Position numbers and translations under genes: made by a program. Below are positions 33,609-44,483 of a DNA stretch of 64,000 nucleotides, piece by piece. Below the pieces are notes generated by a model. That model was not told the DNA's origin, searched no databases, and worked only from the letters and a program-made list of their open reading frames with translations. Source of the stretch: an uncultured Ramlibacter sp. (lineage in GTDB: Bacteria; Pseudomonadota; Gammaproteobacteria; Burkholderiales; Burkholderiaceae_C); assembly GCF_936925435.1 (NCBI RefSeq), contig NZ_CAKZHQ010000022.1, forward strand, positions 1 through 64,000. The letters are read 5' to 3'. The first letter of the stretch is position 1. The number at the start of each line of letters is the position of its first letter.

Positions 33609-34067
33609 TCAGGAGCAGCGCGGACGCTGCGCCAGCGCCTTGTCGATGAAAGTCAGCCAGACTTCATCCGGCGTCCATGCCTGGCGCATGACGGCGAAGG
33701 CATCGCCCTCCTCCCAGCCCTGGCGCAGCACGCGGTCCAACGCGACGAACACAGGCACGCGCTTGTTGTGCCGGCAATGCACGAACACCTTTTTGCCTTG
33801 GGCCTGGGCCATCGCCTCGGAGAAGCGCGCAAGGTCTCCAAGACCAGGCGAAGAAAACTCCACCGGGATGTGCACGTACTGCATGCCCAGGGATTCAGCG
33901 GTCTTGCCCTCGTCCGCCAGCGCATAGCTGGGATCGCGCAGGCCCAGGTTGATGACCACTTCAAAGCCCGCTGCCGCCACCGCGGCAAGCTGCGCCTCCG
34001 ACGGCTGCCCCGCCGTCGCCAGGGCGTCGTCCAATGCAATGAAGCGGGGAATGGCCGCGAGGCTCAT
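33609..34067 (-). CDS. tyrosine-phosphatase-like protein with CX4R loop
   Basis: 152-residue protein of the dual-specificity/beta-lactamase-hydrolase-like phosphatase group (IALDDALATAGQPSEAQLAA start). The active-site region reads VFVHCRHNKRVPVF: the Cys is followed by Arg after four residues, not the canonical five (CX5R), so catalysis by the usual mechanism is uncertain. The start overlaps the stop of the DUF4256 gene by four bases, indicating an operon. Role unknown. Confidence 0.75.
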   Translation of the reverse strand: MSLAAIPRFIALDDALATAGQPSEAQLAAVAAAGFEVVINLGLRDPSYALADEGKTAESLGMQYVHIPVEFSSPGLGDLARFSEAMAQAQGKKVFVHCRHNKRVPVFVALDRVLRQGWEEGDAFAVMRQAWTPDEVWLTFIDKALAQRPRCS

Positions 34068-34621
34068 ACCCGAAGCAGGCCCCGGAAGCCCCGTACGGCG
34101 TAGTACGACTGCGCGCCGTTGTGATAGACGAAGACCTTGCCGTAGCGCCTGTCGCAGAACAGCGCGCCGCCCAGCTTTCTGACGTCGGCCGGCGTCTGGA
34201 TCCAGCTGGACGTCTTGAGGTCGAACTCGCCCAGCTTCTGCAGCTCCCGGTACTGCTCCTCGGTCAACAACTCGACACCCATCGCAGCCGCCGTCTCGAG
34301 GGCGCTGCCTTCCGGTTTGTTTTCCTTGCGGGCTTGCAGCGCTTCAGCGTCGTAGCAGAGGCTGCGGCGGCCGCTGGGTGTCTCTGCAGAGCAGTCGCAA
34401 AACAAGTAGGGTCCAGCCTTGCTGTCCTGGCCGATGACGTCGGGCTCGCCACCGCTCGCCTCCATCGCAAGAAGCGACTTCAGCGCATCGAGATTGCCTT
34501 CAAGCCTGGCTTGCACGTCGGCCCAGGCGATGCCTTTGTGGTGGCGTGTGTTTTTCTCGAAGCGGGCTTGCAGTGTCTGAAGAAGCTCGGTGCGCTCTTG
34601 TGCTTTCATGGTGCTGGACAT
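34064..34621 (-). CDS. DUF4256 domain protein
   Basis: 185-residue protein covered by DUF4256. Typical stretches are RHKG-like TRHHKGIAWADVQARL, MEASGGEPDVIGQD, and the C-terminal KVFVYHNGAQSYYAVRGFRG. Function is not known for the family. No signal peptide or membrane segment is seen. It is co-transcribed with the phosphatase-like gene. Confidence 0.8.
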   Translation of the reverse strand: MSSTMKAQERTELLQTLQARFEKNTRHHKGIAWADVQARLEGNLDALKSLLAMEASGGEPDVIGQDSKAGPYLFCDCSAETPSGRRSLCYDAEALQARKENKPEGSALETAAAMGVELLTEEQYRELQKLGEFDLKTSSWIQTPADVRKLGGALFCDRRYGKVFVYHNGAQSYYAVRGFRGLLRV

Positions 34622-34776
34622 GAATCGGGTACGGGGATGCTGAAGATGCTACACCCGCACAGATCCGCCAAGGCCCCCCGCACGCCCGCCAACACAACCG
34701 GCCGGCGCAGGCCGTGCTGCGGGCTGCGAAGAAGGGCTTCGACAGGCCTCTGCCCGAACGGAGGGGCGGCAGGGAA

Positions 34777-34809
34777 CCATGGATTGCGGGTCGAGCCCGA
34801 AATGACAAC
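34777..34809. repeat. short palindromic dispersed repeat, copy 1
   Basis: ATTGCGGGTCGAGCCCGAAA followed by TGAC is an imperfect palindrome shared with 48422-48454. Both copies lie about 20 bases from a copy of the 60-bp repeat. The 257-base gap 34622-34878 holds these repeats and no gene. Confidence 0.5.
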
Positions 34810-34830
34810 CGAGCGCAATGGCTTTCGGGC

Positions 34831-34886
34831 GCTACTGTTTCAATAGCACCCCAGGGCCATCAGCCGGTGGCCAGAGGCCTAATTCG
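34831..34886. repeat. dispersed ~60-bp repeat, copy 3
   Basis: Diverged copy (ATAGCACCCCAGGGCCAT then GGCCAGAGGCCTAATTCG). The TAG stop codon of the outer-membrane factor gene (34879-34881, read on the minus strand) lies inside it. Confidence 0.5.
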
Positions 34887-36279
34887 TCTCAATCCCCGTC
34901 CAGCCACCACCCACCGACTGGATCAAGGCCACGGCGGCGGTCTGGCGGTCGACCTGGGCTTCGAGGATGGAGCGGCGGGTGTTGGCGGCTGTGGCCTGGG
35001 CGGTGATGACCTCGGTGTAATTGACCTGGCCGGCCTGGTAGCGATTGAGCACCTGCTGCTCCACCAGGTCGGCGGCGGCGCCGGCTTGTTGGCGCAGGGC
35101 GAGCTGCAGCGCCAGCAGGCGTGTGGCCACCAGCTGGTCCTCCACATCCTTGAAGGCCGTCAACACGGTCTGGCGGTAGTTGGCCGAGACCTGTTCGAAC
35201 GCGGCTCTGCGCTGGTCCACCCGCGCACCGGTGGCGCCGGCGTCGAAGATGGTTTGCGCCAGGGATGCACCCAAGGACCACACCAGGGCCGATGCATTGA
35301 ACAGGTCGCCGATGGAGGCGGCGCCGGTGCCGGCCGCGCCGCTCAGGCGAAAGCTCGGGTAGTAGCCGGAGATGGCGACGCCGATCTGCTCGTTGGCCTG
35401 GGCCACGCGGCGCTCGGCTGAGGCGATGTCGGGGCGCCGCTGCAGCAGCGTCGATGGCAGGCTCAGCGGCAGGGCCGGCACAAAGGGCTGCCAGCCTTCC
35501 TGCGGCGCCAGCGCAAAGTTGGCGGGTGACTGGCCCACCAGCACGGCGATGGCATGTTCCAGTTGCGCACGCACCCGGTCCAGGATCAGCAGGTCGGCGC
35601 GCGCGTTGGTCAGTTGGGTCTGGGCCTGCAACTGGTCGGTGCGCGCGGCGATGCCGGCGGTGTAGCGGTTGCTGGCGATCTGGTAGGCGCGTTCGTAGCC
35701 GGCAATCGTGTCGCGCGTGATGCCGCGCTGCAGGTCGGCCAGCCGCAGCTTGAAGTAGTTGACCGCCAGCTCGCCCTGGATGGCCAGGCGCACGGCTGCC
35801 AGGTCGGCCTGACTGGCCTGCTCGCCGGCGCTGGTGCCCTGCACCGTGCGGCGCAGGCGGCCAAACACATCGGGCTCCCAGCTGGCACCGATGCCCAGCC
35901 GGTAGCCCGTGGCTTCCGGCGTGTCGCCGCGGCCGCCGGCGCGGGTGCCGCTGCCGTCCAGGGAGACGCTGGGGAACAGCGAGGCGCGCTGCTCCGCCGT
36001 CACGGCGCGTGCCTGCGTGTAGCCGGCCACGGCGGCGGCAATGCTGTTGTTGTTGACCTCCACGCGCTGGGCCAGTGCGTTCAGGCCCGGGTCGTTGAAC
36101 AGCTGCCACCAGGGGCCGCGCTCCAGCGCGTCGGCCGGTGCGGCGGCCACCCACTCGCCCTGCCCCTGCTTGAAGGCCGCAGGCGTGTCCACGGCCGGCG
36201 CGCCCTTGTAGTCGGGGCCGACGGCGCAACCGGCCAGGGCCAGCGCAAGAACAACGGTGGAGAGGCGAAACAGAGGCAT
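34879..36279 (-). CDS. RND efflux outer-membrane factor (OprM/NodT family)
   Basis: 466-residue TolC-like lipoprotein that forms the exit channel of the pump encoded by the three genes before it on this strand. The lipobox LALAGCAVGPDY puts the lipid on Cys18. NodT-family repeats include GSWEPDVFGRLRRTVQGT-like sequence near residue 120 and RRPDIASAERRVAQANEQIG near residue 290. It starts two bases after the MdtC-like gene stop. Length is typical. Confidence 0.93.
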   Translation of the reverse strand: MPLFRLSTVVLALALAGCAVGPDYKGAPAVDTPAAFKQGQGEWVAAAPADALERGPWWQLFNDPGLNALAQRVEVNNNSIAAAVAGYTQARAVTAEQRASLFPSVSLDGSGTRAGGRGDTPEATGYRLGIGASWEPDVFGRLRRTVQGTSAGEQASQADLAAVRLAIQGELAVNYFKLRLADLQRGITRDTIAGYERAYQIASNRYTAGIAARTDQLQAQTQLTNARADLLILDRVRAQLEHAIAVLVGQSPANFALAPQEGWQPFVPALPLSLPSTLLQRRPDIASAERRVAQANEQIGVAISGYYPSFRLSGAAGTGAASIGDLFNASALVWSLGASLAQTIFDAGATGARVDQRRAAFEQVSANYRQTVLTAFKDVEDQLVATRLLALQLALRQQAGAAADLVEQQVLNRYQAGQVNYTEVITAQATAANTRRSILEAQVDRQTAAVALIQSVGGGWTGIETN

Positions 36280-36280
36280 A

Positions 36281-39200
36281 TCAAACGGCTTGCGGTTCGG
36301 GATCTTGGTGGCGCGCGAGTTCGCGCTCTTGCGGGCTGCGGCGGCGCAGCTTGTCCAGCAGCAGGTAGACCACCGGTGTGGTCAGCAGGGTCAGCAGCTG
36401 GCTGGCGATCAGGCCGCCGATGATGGTGATGCCCAGCGGCCGGCGCAGCTCGGCCCCCTCGCCAAAGCCGATGGCCAGCGGCAACGCGCCCAGGATAGCG
36501 GCCAGGGTGGTCATCAGGATGGGACGGAAGCGCAGCAGGCAGGCCTCGCGCACCGCCTCCACCGCGGACAGGCCGCGGGAGCGCTCGGCATCCAGCGCGA
36601 AGTCGATGATCAGGATAGCGTTCTTCTTGACGATGCCGATCAGCAGGAACAGGCCGATCAGCGCCATGGTGGAAAAGTCCAGCTGGAACATCAGCAGGGC
36701 CAGCACGGCGCCCACGCCGGCCGAGGGCAGCGTGGACAGCACGGTGATGGGATGGACCAGGCTTTCGTACAGGATGCCCAGCACGATGTAGATGACGACG
36801 ATGGCCGCCAGGATCAGCAGCGGCTGTTCACCCTGCGAGTCCTGCGCCGCCCGCGCCGCCCCCTGGAAGCTGCCGCGCACATTGCGCGGCATGGCGATGC
36901 CGGCCTCGGCCGCGCGCACCGCCGCCTGGCCGTCGGCCAGGGTCATGCCCTCGGCCAGGTTGTACGAGATGGTGGTTGCCAGCTCGCCGTCCTCGTGGTC
37001 GATCGAGCTGGCCGTGGGCCGCTCGGAAAAGCGCGCAATCGCCGACAGCGGCACCATGGCCCTGGCCGTGGTGCTCAGCGCCGCGCCCGTGCTCTGGTTG
37101 CGCAGCGAGGGGTTGACCGTGGCGGCGCTGGCCACCGTGGTGGTACCGCTGGTGGTGGAGGCCGCGGCGCTGACGTTTTTGGCCGGCACGTAGATGTCCT
37201 TGAGCGCCTCGGGGCTGCGGATGTAGCGCGGCGCCACGCCCATGATCACCTTGTACTGGTTGAGCTCACCGTAGATGGTGGCCACCTGGCGTTGGCCGAA
37301 GCCGTTGTACAGCGCGTTGTCGATGTCGCGCGAGCTGATGCCCAGCCGCGCCGCGCTGTCCTTGTCCACGTGCACATAGGTCTCGATGCCGTTGTCCTGC
37401 TGGTTGGTGTCCACATCCACCAGGGCCTCCTGCTGCTTCATGGCCTCGGCCAGGCGCAGGGCCCAGGCCTTGAGGTCGGCCGCGTTGTCGCTCTTCAAGG
37501 TGTACTGGTAGGTCGAGTTGGTGGAGCGCCCGCCCATGCGCAGGTCCTGCACCGGGTTGAGGAAGATGCTGATGCCGGTCACCTGGGCCAGCTGCGGGCG
37601 CAGCCGGGCGATTACCGCCTGGCCCTTGTCGGTGCCGCGCTCGGCCGCCGGCTTGAGGTTGATGAACATGAAGCCGCCGCCGGGGCGGCTGCCGCCGGTG
37701 AAGGCCACCACCGTGTCCACCGCCGGATCGGCGCGGATGATGTTGACGATGTCGCGCAGCTTGTCGCGCATGGCCTCGAACGAGATGCTGCGGTCGGCCC
37801 GCAGTCCGCCATTGATCTGGCCCGTGTCCTGCTGCGGGAAAAAGCCCTTGGGGATGTGGATGAACAGGTAGGCGTTGAGCACCACCACCAGGGCCAGGAT
37901 CAGCATCACCAGCCAGCGCGCATGCAGGGCCCAGTCCAGCGCATGGGCATAGCCGCGGTGCATCCAGTCGAAGCCGCGCTCGAACCAGCGTGCGACGCGG
38001 CCCGGCGGCTTGCCCTGGCCCTGCGGCTTGAGCAGCCAGGCGCACATCATGGGTGTGGTGGTCAGCGAGATGAGCAGCGAGATCAGCACCGCCGCCGACA
38101 GGGTGACGGCGAACTCGCGGAACAGCCGCCCCACCTGGCCGCCCATGAACAGCAGCGGGATGAAGACGGCCACCAACGACAGGCTAATCGACAGCACGGT
38201 GAAGCCGACCTCGCGCGCGCCCAGCAGGGCCGCCTTGAAGCGGTTCATGCCGGCCTCGATGTGGCGGCTGGTGTTCTCCAGCACCACGATGGCGTCGTCC
38301 ACCACGAAGCCGGTGGCCACGGTCAGCGCCATCAGGCTCAGGTTGTTCAGCGAAAAGCCCAGCAGCAGCATCACGCAGAAGGTGCCCAGCAGCGAGACCA
38401 CGGTGGCGATCGCCGGGATGAAGGTGGCGCGTGCGCTGCGCAGGAAGGCACTGACCACCAACACCACCAGGGCGATGGAGATCAGCAGCGTGATCTCCAC
38501 CTCATGCAGCGAGGCGCGGATGGAGTTGGTGCGGTCGGAAGCGACCTGCAGCTTGATGTCCTTGGGCAGCGAAGCCTGCAGTTCGGGCACCAGGGCGCGC
38601 ACCGCATCCACCGTCTTGATCACGTTGGCGCCGGGCTGCAGCGTCACCGGAACGATCACGGCAGGCTCGCCGTTGAACAAGCCCAGGGTGTTGATGTTCT
38701 CCACACTGTCGCTGACATCGCCCACGTCCGACAGGCGCACGGCCGCGCCGTCGCGCCAGGCCACGACCAGGCCCCTGTAGTCGGCGGCCGTGCGGCCGCT
38801 GCCGTTGGGCCCGCTGCCGGTGTAGATCTGCAGCCGTCCGCTGGCGGCATCGAAGTCGCCCTTGGGCCGGTTCACGCTGCCGGCCTGCAGGGCGGCGCGC
38901 ACGTCCTCGGTGCTGATGCCGTAGCGGTTGAGCGCAAAGGGCAGCAGGTCGACCCGCACGGCCGGCTGCGAGCCGCCACCGAGCTCCACGTCGCCCACGC
39001 CAGGCACCTGGGCCACCTTCTGCTGCACGACGTTGGAGACGGCGTCGTAGATCTGGCCGGGCGAGCGGGTCGGCGAGGTCAGGGCCAGGATGATGACGGG
39101 CGAGGCCGCCGGGTTGGACTTGCGGTAGGTCGGGTTGCTGCGCAGGGTGGACGGCAGGTCGGCGCGCGAGGCATTGATGGCAGCCTGCACCTCACGCGCG

Positions 39201-39511
39201 GCGGCATCGATGTTGCGGTTGAGGTTGAACTGCAGCGTGACCCGGGCCGAGCCGTTGGCGCTGCTGGAGCTCATCTCGGTGACGCCGGGAATCACCCCCA
39301 GCCGCCGCTCCAGCGGCGTGGCCACGCTGCTGGCCATGGTCTCCGGGCTGGCCCCCGGCAGGCTGGCGCTGACCGAGATCACCGGGTAGTCCACCTGCGG
39401 CAGGGAGGCCACCGGTAAGACGAAGAAGGCACCGATGCCGGCCAGGGCGATGCCGATGGTCAGCAGGACCGTGGCAACGGGGCGGCGGACAAAGGGCTCG
39501 GAGAGGTTCAC
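36281..39511 (-). CDS. mdtC: RND multidrug efflux permease, MdtC-like
   Basis: 1076-residue inner-membrane proton-drug antiporter, forming a mixed trimer with the MdtB-like partner. Twelve membrane segments in the AcrB pattern; starts [20 protein letters not shown]. The fourth segment carries the proton-relay Asp pair ([20 protein letters not shown]). GTG 39511 overlaps the mdtB stop as GTGA and fixes the start; open frame upstream is not family sequence. The symbol is by similarity and gene order; substrate range unknown. Confidence 0.9.
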   Translation of the reverse strand: MNLSEPFVRRPVATVLLTIGIALAGIGAFFVLPVASLPQVDYPVISVSASLPGASPETMASSVATPLERRLGVIPGVTEMSSSSANGSARVTLQFNLNRNIDAAAREVQAAINASRADLPSTLRSNPTYRKSNPAASPVIILALTSPTRSPGQIYDAVSNVVQQKVAQVPGVGDVELGGGSQPAVRVDLLPFALNRYGISTEDVRAALQAGSVNRPKGDFDAASGRLQIYTGSGPNGSGRTAADYRGLVVAWRDGAAVRLSDVGDVSDSVENINTLGLFNGEPAVIVPVTLQPGANVIKTVDAVRALVPELQASLPKDIKLQVASDRTNSIRASLHEVEITLLISIALVVLVVSAFLRSARATFIPAIATVVSLLGTFCVMLLLGFSLNNLSLMALTVATGFVVDDAIVVLENTSRHIEAGMNRFKAALLGAREVGFTVLSISLSLVAVFIPLLFMGGQVGRLFREFAVTLSAAVLISLLISLTTTPMMCAWLLKPQGQGKPPGRVARWFERGFDWMHRGYAHALDWALHARWLVMLILALVVVLNAYLFIHIPKGFFPQQDTGQINGGLRADRSISFEAMRDKLRDIVNIIRADPAVDTVVAFTGGSRPGGGFMFINLKPAAERGTDKGQAVIARLRPQLAQVTGISIFLNPVQDLRMGGRSTNSTYQYTLKSDNAADLKAWALRLAEAMKQQEALVDVDTNQQDNGIETYVHVDKDSAARLGISSRDIDNALYNGFGQRQVATIYGELNQYKVIMGVAPRYIRSPEALKDIYVPAKNVSAAASTTSGTTTVASAATVNPSLRNQSTGAALSTTARAMVPLSAIARFSERPTASSIDHEDGELATTISYNLAEGMTLADGQAAVRAAEAGIAMPRNVRGSFQGAARAAQDSQGEQPLLILAAIVVIYIVLGILYESLVHPITVLSTLPSAGVGAVLALLMFQLDFSTMALIGLFLLIGIVKKNAILIIDFALDAERSRGLSAVEAVREACLLRFRPILMTTLAAILGALPLAIGFGEGAELRRPLGITIIGGLIASQLLTLLTTPVVYLLLDKLRRRSPQERELARHQDPEPQAV

Positions 39512-42500
39512 GCCGCGGCCTCCTGGCCTTGCGGCTTCTTCGGCCGCCAGCGCCGCGCCAGCCTGTCGAAGCCCAGGTAAATCACCGGCGTGGTGAACAA
39601 CGTCAGCAACTGGCTCAGGATCAGGCCGCCGAAGATGGACAGGCCCAGTGGCCGGCGCAGCTCGGCGCCCTCGCCCCAGCCCAGCATCAGGGGCACGGCG
39701 GCGAACAAGGCGGCCAGGGTGGTCATCAGGATGGGCCGAAAGCGCAGCAGCGCGGCCTGGCGGATGGCGTCTTCGGGCGACTTGCCCTCGTTGCGCTCGG
39801 CGTCGATGGCGAAGTCGATCATCATGATGGCGTTCTTCTTGACGATGCCGATCAGCAGGATGATGCCGATGATGCCGATCACGCCCAGGTCGTTGCCCGT
39901 CACCATCAGCATCAGCAGCGCGCCCACGCCGGCCGACGGCAGGGTCGACAGGATGGTCAGCGGGTGGATGTAGCTCTCGTACAGCACGCCCAGCACGATG
40001 TAGACGCAGACCACCGCCGCCAGGATCAGCCACAGCTGGTTGGTCAGCGAAGCTTCATAGGCGCCCGAGGCGCCCAGGAAGGTCATGGTCACGCTGGCCG
40101 GCAGCTCGATGGCTTTGGCGGCCGCGCGGATGGCGTCCACCGCCGAGCCCAGCGACACGCCTGGCGCGGTGTCGAAGCCCAGCGTGGTGGCCGGGTACTG
40201 GGCGACATGGGTCACCTGCAGCGGCGCGCGCCGCTCCGACACTTTCGCCACGGCCGACAGCGGCGCCGGCTCACCCGAGGCGGTCTTGAGCTGCACCATG
40301 CCCAGCGAGGCCGGCGTGGCCTGGCTGTCGGGCCGCGCCTCCAGCACCACCCGGTACTGGTTGGTCTCGGTGAAGATGGTCGAGACGATGCGCTGGCCAT
40401 AGGCGCTGTACAGCGCCTCGTCGATGGCCGAGGCCGTGATGTTCAGTCGCGCCGCGGTGTCGCGGTCGATGTCCACGTAGACGGCGGCGCCGGTGGCGTC
40501 GGCGTCCGAGACCACGTTGCGCAGCTGTTGCACCTCCCGCAGCTTGTCGGCCAGCTTGCCGGCCCAGGCCACGACAGTGGCGTTGTCGGCGGCCTCCAGC
40601 GAGAAGCGGTATTGGGTGGGCCCGCTCTCGGCGTCGATGGTCAGGTCCTGCACAGGCTGCAGGTACATGGTGATGCCCGGCACGCGCTGGGCCTGGCGGC
40701 GCAGCCGTTCCATCAGCGCCTGCTGGCTGCCGCGCGAGCTTTTCAGGTTGATCAGCATGCGGCCCGTGTGCAGCATGGTGTTGTTGGCGCCGTCCACACC
40801 GACGAAGCTGGCGATGGTGGCGACCTCGGGGTCTTCCATCAGCAGGCGCGCCACCTCCTGCTGCATCTGCGCCATCTTGGGGTAGGAGACCGACTGCGCC
40901 GCCTCCACCCGGGCCTGCAGCTGGCCGGTGTTCTGGGTGGGAAACAGGCCCTTGGGAATCCACATGTAGAGCAGCACCGTCAGCACCAGGGTGCCCAGCG
41001 CCACCAGCAGGGTCAGGCCCTGGCGCGCCAGCACCCAGCCCAGCATGTGGTCGTACTGCACGATCACCTTGTCGAAGCCGCGCTGCATCTTGCCGGCCCA
41101 GCCGCCCATGTGGGCGTGGTCGGTCTTGGGCGCCTTGAGCCAGCGCGCCGACATCATGGGCACCAGGGTCAGCGAGACCACGGCGGAGATCAGGATGGTG
41201 ATGGCCAGGGTGACGGCGAATTCGCGGAACAGCCGTCCCACCACGTCGCCCATGAACAGCAGCGGGATCAGCACGGCGATCAGCGACACCGTCAGCGAGA
41301 TGATGGTGAAGCCGATCTCGCTGGCGCCCTTGAGCGCGGCCTGCATGGGCGGCTCACCCTCCTCGATGTGGCGCGAGATGTTCTCGATCATGACGATGGC
41401 GTCGTCCACCACGAAGCCGGTGGCAATGGTCAGCGCCATCAGCGACAGGTTGTTCAGGCTGTAGCCCAGCAAATACATGGCGCCGCAGGTGCCGATCAGC
41501 GAAATCGGCACGGCCAGGCTGGCAATGACGGTGGCGCGCGGGCTGTGCAGGAAGGCAAAGATCACCAGCACGACCAGGATGACGGCCAGCAGCAGCTCGA
41601 TCTGCACGTGGTGCACCGAGGCGCGGATGCCGGTCGTGCGGTCCGACAGCACGTCGACCTTCAAGGTCTCGGGCAGGCCGGCCGCCAGCTCGGGCAGTCG
41701 CTGCTGGATGGCGTCCACCGTGGCGATGACGTTGGCGCCGGGCTGGCGCTGCACATTCAGGATGATGGAGGGCTTGAGCGTGCCCGAGACCACGGACCAG
41801 GCGCCCAACTTGACGTTCTCGGCGCTTTCCACCACCTGGGCCACGGCCGACAGCCGCACTGGCGCGCCGTTTTTGTAGGTGATCACCAGATCGCCATAGT
41901 CCTTGGCGGCCACCAGCTGGTCGTTGGAGTTGATGGTGTAGGCCCGGGTCGGGCCGTCGATGCTGCCCTTGGCGGCGTTGGCGTTGGCGCCGCTGATGGC
42001 GCTGCGGATGTTGTCCAGCGTCAGGCCGTAGGAGGCCAGGGCCCGGGTGTCGGCCTGGATGCGCACGGCTGGCCGCTGGCCGCCCGACAGCGTGACCAGG
42101 CCGACACCGGCCACCTGGCTCATCTTGAGCGCCAGCCGGGTGTTGACGATGTTCTGCACATCGGTCAGCGGCATGGTGTCGGAGGTGATGGCCAGGGTCA
42201 GCACCGGCGCGTCGGCCGGGTTGACCTTGGCATACACGGGCGGGGCCGGCAGGTCGGCCGGCAGCAGCGAGCCACCGGCGTTGATGGCGGCCTGCACCTG
42301 CTGCTCGGCCACGTCCAGCGCCAGGCCCAGGCCGAACTGCAGGGTGACGATGGAGACGCCAGCGGCGCTGGTGGAGCTCATGCGCGCCAGGCCGGCCATC
42401 TGGCCGAACTGCCGCTCCAGCGGCGCGGTGACGGTCTGGGCCATCACCTCAGGGCTGGCGCCCGGGTACAGGGTCTGGACCTGGATGGTGGGGTAGTCGA

Positions 42501-42618
42501 CCTGCGGCAGGGCCGACAGCGGCAGGAACTTCAGCCCCACCAGCCCCGCCAGCACGATGGCCAGCATGAGCAGCGAGGTCGCGACCGGCCGCAGGATGAA
42601 GGGACGAGAGGGCGACAT
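39508..42618 (-). CDS. mdtB: RND multidrug efflux permease, MdtB-like
   Basis: 1036-residue partner of the MdtC-like pump (E. coli MdtB is 1040). The N-terminus [19 protein letters not shown] and segment four ([20 protein letters not shown]) are diagnostic. It begins six bases after the adaptor gene and its stop overlaps mdtC. Two different RND subunits in a row are the mark of the MdtBC/MuxBC type rather than a homotrimeric pump. Confidence 0.92.
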   Translation of the reverse strand: MSPSRPFILRPVATSLLMLAIVLAGLVGLKFLPLSALPQVDYPTIQVQTLYPGASPEVMAQTVTAPLERQFGQMAGLARMSSTSAAGVSIVTLQFGLGLALDVAEQQVQAAINAGGSLLPADLPAPPVYAKVNPADAPVLTLAITSDTMPLTDVQNIVNTRLALKMSQVAGVGLVTLSGGQRPAVRIQADTRALASYGLTLDNIRSAISGANANAAKGSIDGPTRAYTINSNDQLVAAKDYGDLVITYKNGAPVRLSAVAQVVESAENVKLGAWSVVSGTLKPSIILNVQRQPGANVIATVDAIQQRLPELAAGLPETLKVDVLSDRTTGIRASVHHVQIELLLAVILVVLVIFAFLHSPRATVIASLAVPISLIGTCGAMYLLGYSLNNLSLMALTIATGFVVDDAIVMIENISRHIEEGEPPMQAALKGASEIGFTIISLTVSLIAVLIPLLFMGDVVGRLFREFAVTLAITILISAVVSLTLVPMMSARWLKAPKTDHAHMGGWAGKMQRGFDKVIVQYDHMLGWVLARQGLTLLVALGTLVLTVLLYMWIPKGLFPTQNTGQLQARVEAAQSVSYPKMAQMQQEVARLLMEDPEVATIASFVGVDGANNTMLHTGRMLINLKSSRGSQQALMERLRRQAQRVPGITMYLQPVQDLTIDAESGPTQYRFSLEAADNATVVAWAGKLADKLREVQQLRNVVSDADATGAAVYVDIDRDTAARLNITASAIDEALYSAYGQRIVSTIFTETNQYRVVLEARPDSQATPASLGMVQLKTASGEPAPLSAVAKVSERRAPLQVTHVAQYPATTLGFDTAPGVSLGSAVDAIRAAAKAIELPASVTMTFLGASGAYEASLTNQLWLILAAVVCVYIVLGVLYESYIHPLTILSTLPSAGVGALLMLMVTGNDLGVIGIIGIILLIGIVKKNAIMMIDFAIDAERNEGKSPEDAIRQAALLRFRPILMTTLAALFAAVPLMLGWGEGAELRRPLGLSIFGGLILSQLLTLFTTPVIYLGFDRLARRWRPKKPQGQEAAA

Positions 42619-42624
42619 CTGGCT

Positions 42625-44274
42625 TTACTGCGGCGGACCGCCGCCTTCGCGCCGGCGCTGCTGCATCTGGGCCCAGCGCTCCATGGCGGCCGGGTCGCCG
42701 CGGTCCAGCGCCTCCAGGAACTTCTTGAGCCGCTCCAGCTGCTCGGGGTTGTCCTTGGCCGAGTCCAGCATGCGGGCGCGCCGCTCGGCGCTGGGGCCCT
42801 TGCTGTCGCCGGCGGCGACCGGCGCAGCAGCCGCAGGCGCGGCGGGCCGGGCAGCGGCGGGTGCGGCTGCGGCGGGTGTCGCCGGTGCAGCGGGCGCCGT
42901 GCTCTCGCCACCGGTGGCGCGCTGGCGCGGCTGGGCCGGCGCGGCGGCCTCGGTGCCGGCTGGCGCAGCGGCGGCAGAGGCCCCGCCTTGCGGCGCAGAG
43001 GCGCCCAGCCGCCTGCGCATGCCGGCGCCGGGCGCGTCGCCTGGCAGCGCCACGCGCGAGCCTTCGCGCAGGCGGTCGGCGCCTTCGGTGATGACGCGCT
43101 CGCCCACGGCCAGGCCGCTGGCGATCTGCACCTTGTCCACCGTCGCCTGACCGCGCGTGACGGGCCGCATGGTCACCGTGCGGTCTTCCCTGAGGATGAA
43201 AACGTAGTCGCCGTTGCCGCCGGTGCGCAGCGCCGACACCGGCACCACCACCGCGCCGGTGATGGTGCGCAGCTGCAGGCGGATGTTGACGAACTGGCTG
43301 GGAAACAGCTGGCCGCGCGTGTTGTTGAAGCGGGCCTTGGCGCGCACCGTGCCGGTCTGGACGTCGACCTGGTTGTCCAGCGAGGCAAAGACGCCGGTGT
43401 CGAGCTCGGTCGAGCGGGTGCGGTCCAGCGCCTTGGCCTCCATGAAGGCGGCGGCATTGCGCTGCAGCGCTGGCGCCTGGTCCTGCGGCACGGCGAACTC
43501 CACGTCGATGGGCGCCATCTGGGTCACCAGGGCCACGCCGTTGGCGTCGCCCGTGCCCACCACATTGCCCACGTCCACCGTGCGCAGGCCGACCCGGCCG
43601 GCAATGGGCGAGACGATGCGGGTGTAGCCCAGGTTCAGGCGGGCCGTGCCCTCGTTGGCCTTGGTGATCACCACCGCCGCCTCCAGTTGCTTGACCAGGG
43701 CGCTCTGGGTGTCGACCTCCTGGCGGGCAATCGAGTCCTGCTGCAGCAGGGTGCGGTAACGCTCCAGCGTCACCTTGGCCGCCTCCAGCTGGGCCTCGTC
43801 GCGCTGGCGCTGGCCGATGGCCTGCTGCAGCGTCATCTCGAACTGGCGCGGGTCGATGGTGGCGAGCAGCTCGCCCTTGCGCACCAACTGGCCTTCCTTG
43901 AACAGCACCTGCTGCAGCACGCCGCCCACCTGGGGCCGCACCCGCACCGTGGCCTGCGGCACGACCGTGCCCAGTGCCTCCAGGCTGACCGGGATGTCGG
44001 CGCGCTCGGCCACTGCCACACCCACCGTGGTGGCCGGACCGCGGCTGCCGGGAACGCCCGGGGCCCCACCGCCCGGGCGCGCGGCACCGGGCGCGCCTGC
44101 CGCCGGTACCTGCGGGTGCGTCAGGCTCCAGGCCAGCCAGCCCACGCCGCCCACCACCAGCAGGGCAACCACGCTGCCGATGATGGACGCGCGGCGGCTG
44201 ATGCGCTTGCGCGCCGGCAGTGCGGGCGGGCCATCGACGGCTTCGAAGGGCGGCTCAGGCTTGCGGGGGTCCAT
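42625..44274 (-). CDS. mdtA: RND periplasmic adaptor, MdtA-like, with long C-terminal tail
   Basis: 549-residue membrane-fusion protein linking the pump to the outer-membrane factor. One N-terminal membrane anchor (about residues 30-50) and standard barrel-sandwich, hairpin and beta-barrel domains up to about residue 400 (GTVVPQATVRVRPQVGGVL, RIVSPIAGRVGLRTVD). E. coli MdtA has 415 residues; here about 140 more follow: an Ala/Pro-rich stretch and a charged helix (PEQLERLKKFLEALDRGDPA). The tail's function is unknown. First gene of the efflux operon. Confidence 0.9.
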   Translation of the reverse strand: MDPRKPEPPFEAVDGPPALPARKRISRRASIIGSVVALLVVGGVGWLAWSLTHPQVPAAGAPGAARPGGGAPGVPGSRGPATTVGVAVAERADIPVSLEALGTVVPQATVRVRPQVGGVLQQVLFKEGQLVRKGELLATIDPRQFEMTLQQAIGQRQRDEAQLEAAKVTLERYRTLLQQDSIARQEVDTQSALVKQLEAAVVITKANEGTARLNLGYTRIVSPIAGRVGLRTVDVGNVVGTGDANGVALVTQMAPIDVEFAVPQDQAPALQRNAAAFMEAKALDRTRSTELDTGVFASLDNQVDVQTGTVRAKARFNNTRGQLFPSQFVNIRLQLRTITGAVVVPVSALRTGGNGDYVFILREDRTVTMRPVTRGQATVDKVQIASGLAVGERVITEGADRLREGSRVALPGDAPGAGMRRRLGASAPQGGASAAAAPAGTEAAAPAQPRQRATGGESTAPAAPATPAAAAPAAARPAAPAAAAPVAAGDSKGPSAERRARMLDSAKDNPEQLERLKKFLEALDRGDPAAMERWAQMQQRRREGGGPPQ

Positions 44275-44401
44275 CCAGGGTCCTTTGTTCTGTTTCTACT
44301 TCAGTCGTCCGGCGCGCGCGCGGCAACCGCTGAGCGTGCTGCAAGGCGGGCCGCATGGCCATCGGCGGGCCACGCCAGGGAATGTAGGCCAATTCCTGCG
44401 G

Positions 44402-44420
44402 CCGGCCGGGCTCAGGCCGG
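44402..44420 (-). terminator. GC-rich hairpin between the phosphatase-like gene and mdtA
   Basis: CCGGCC / GGCCGG stem with a seven-base loop in the 209-base gap 44275-44483, which holds no gene. It may end the upstream transcript. No T-run is seen. Confidence 0.3.
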
Positions 44421-44483
44421 ACAGCCGGAGGATGGCATGCCCTTGTATCCGTTCGGTGAACCGCAGGCAGCGCCCGCGCAAAC

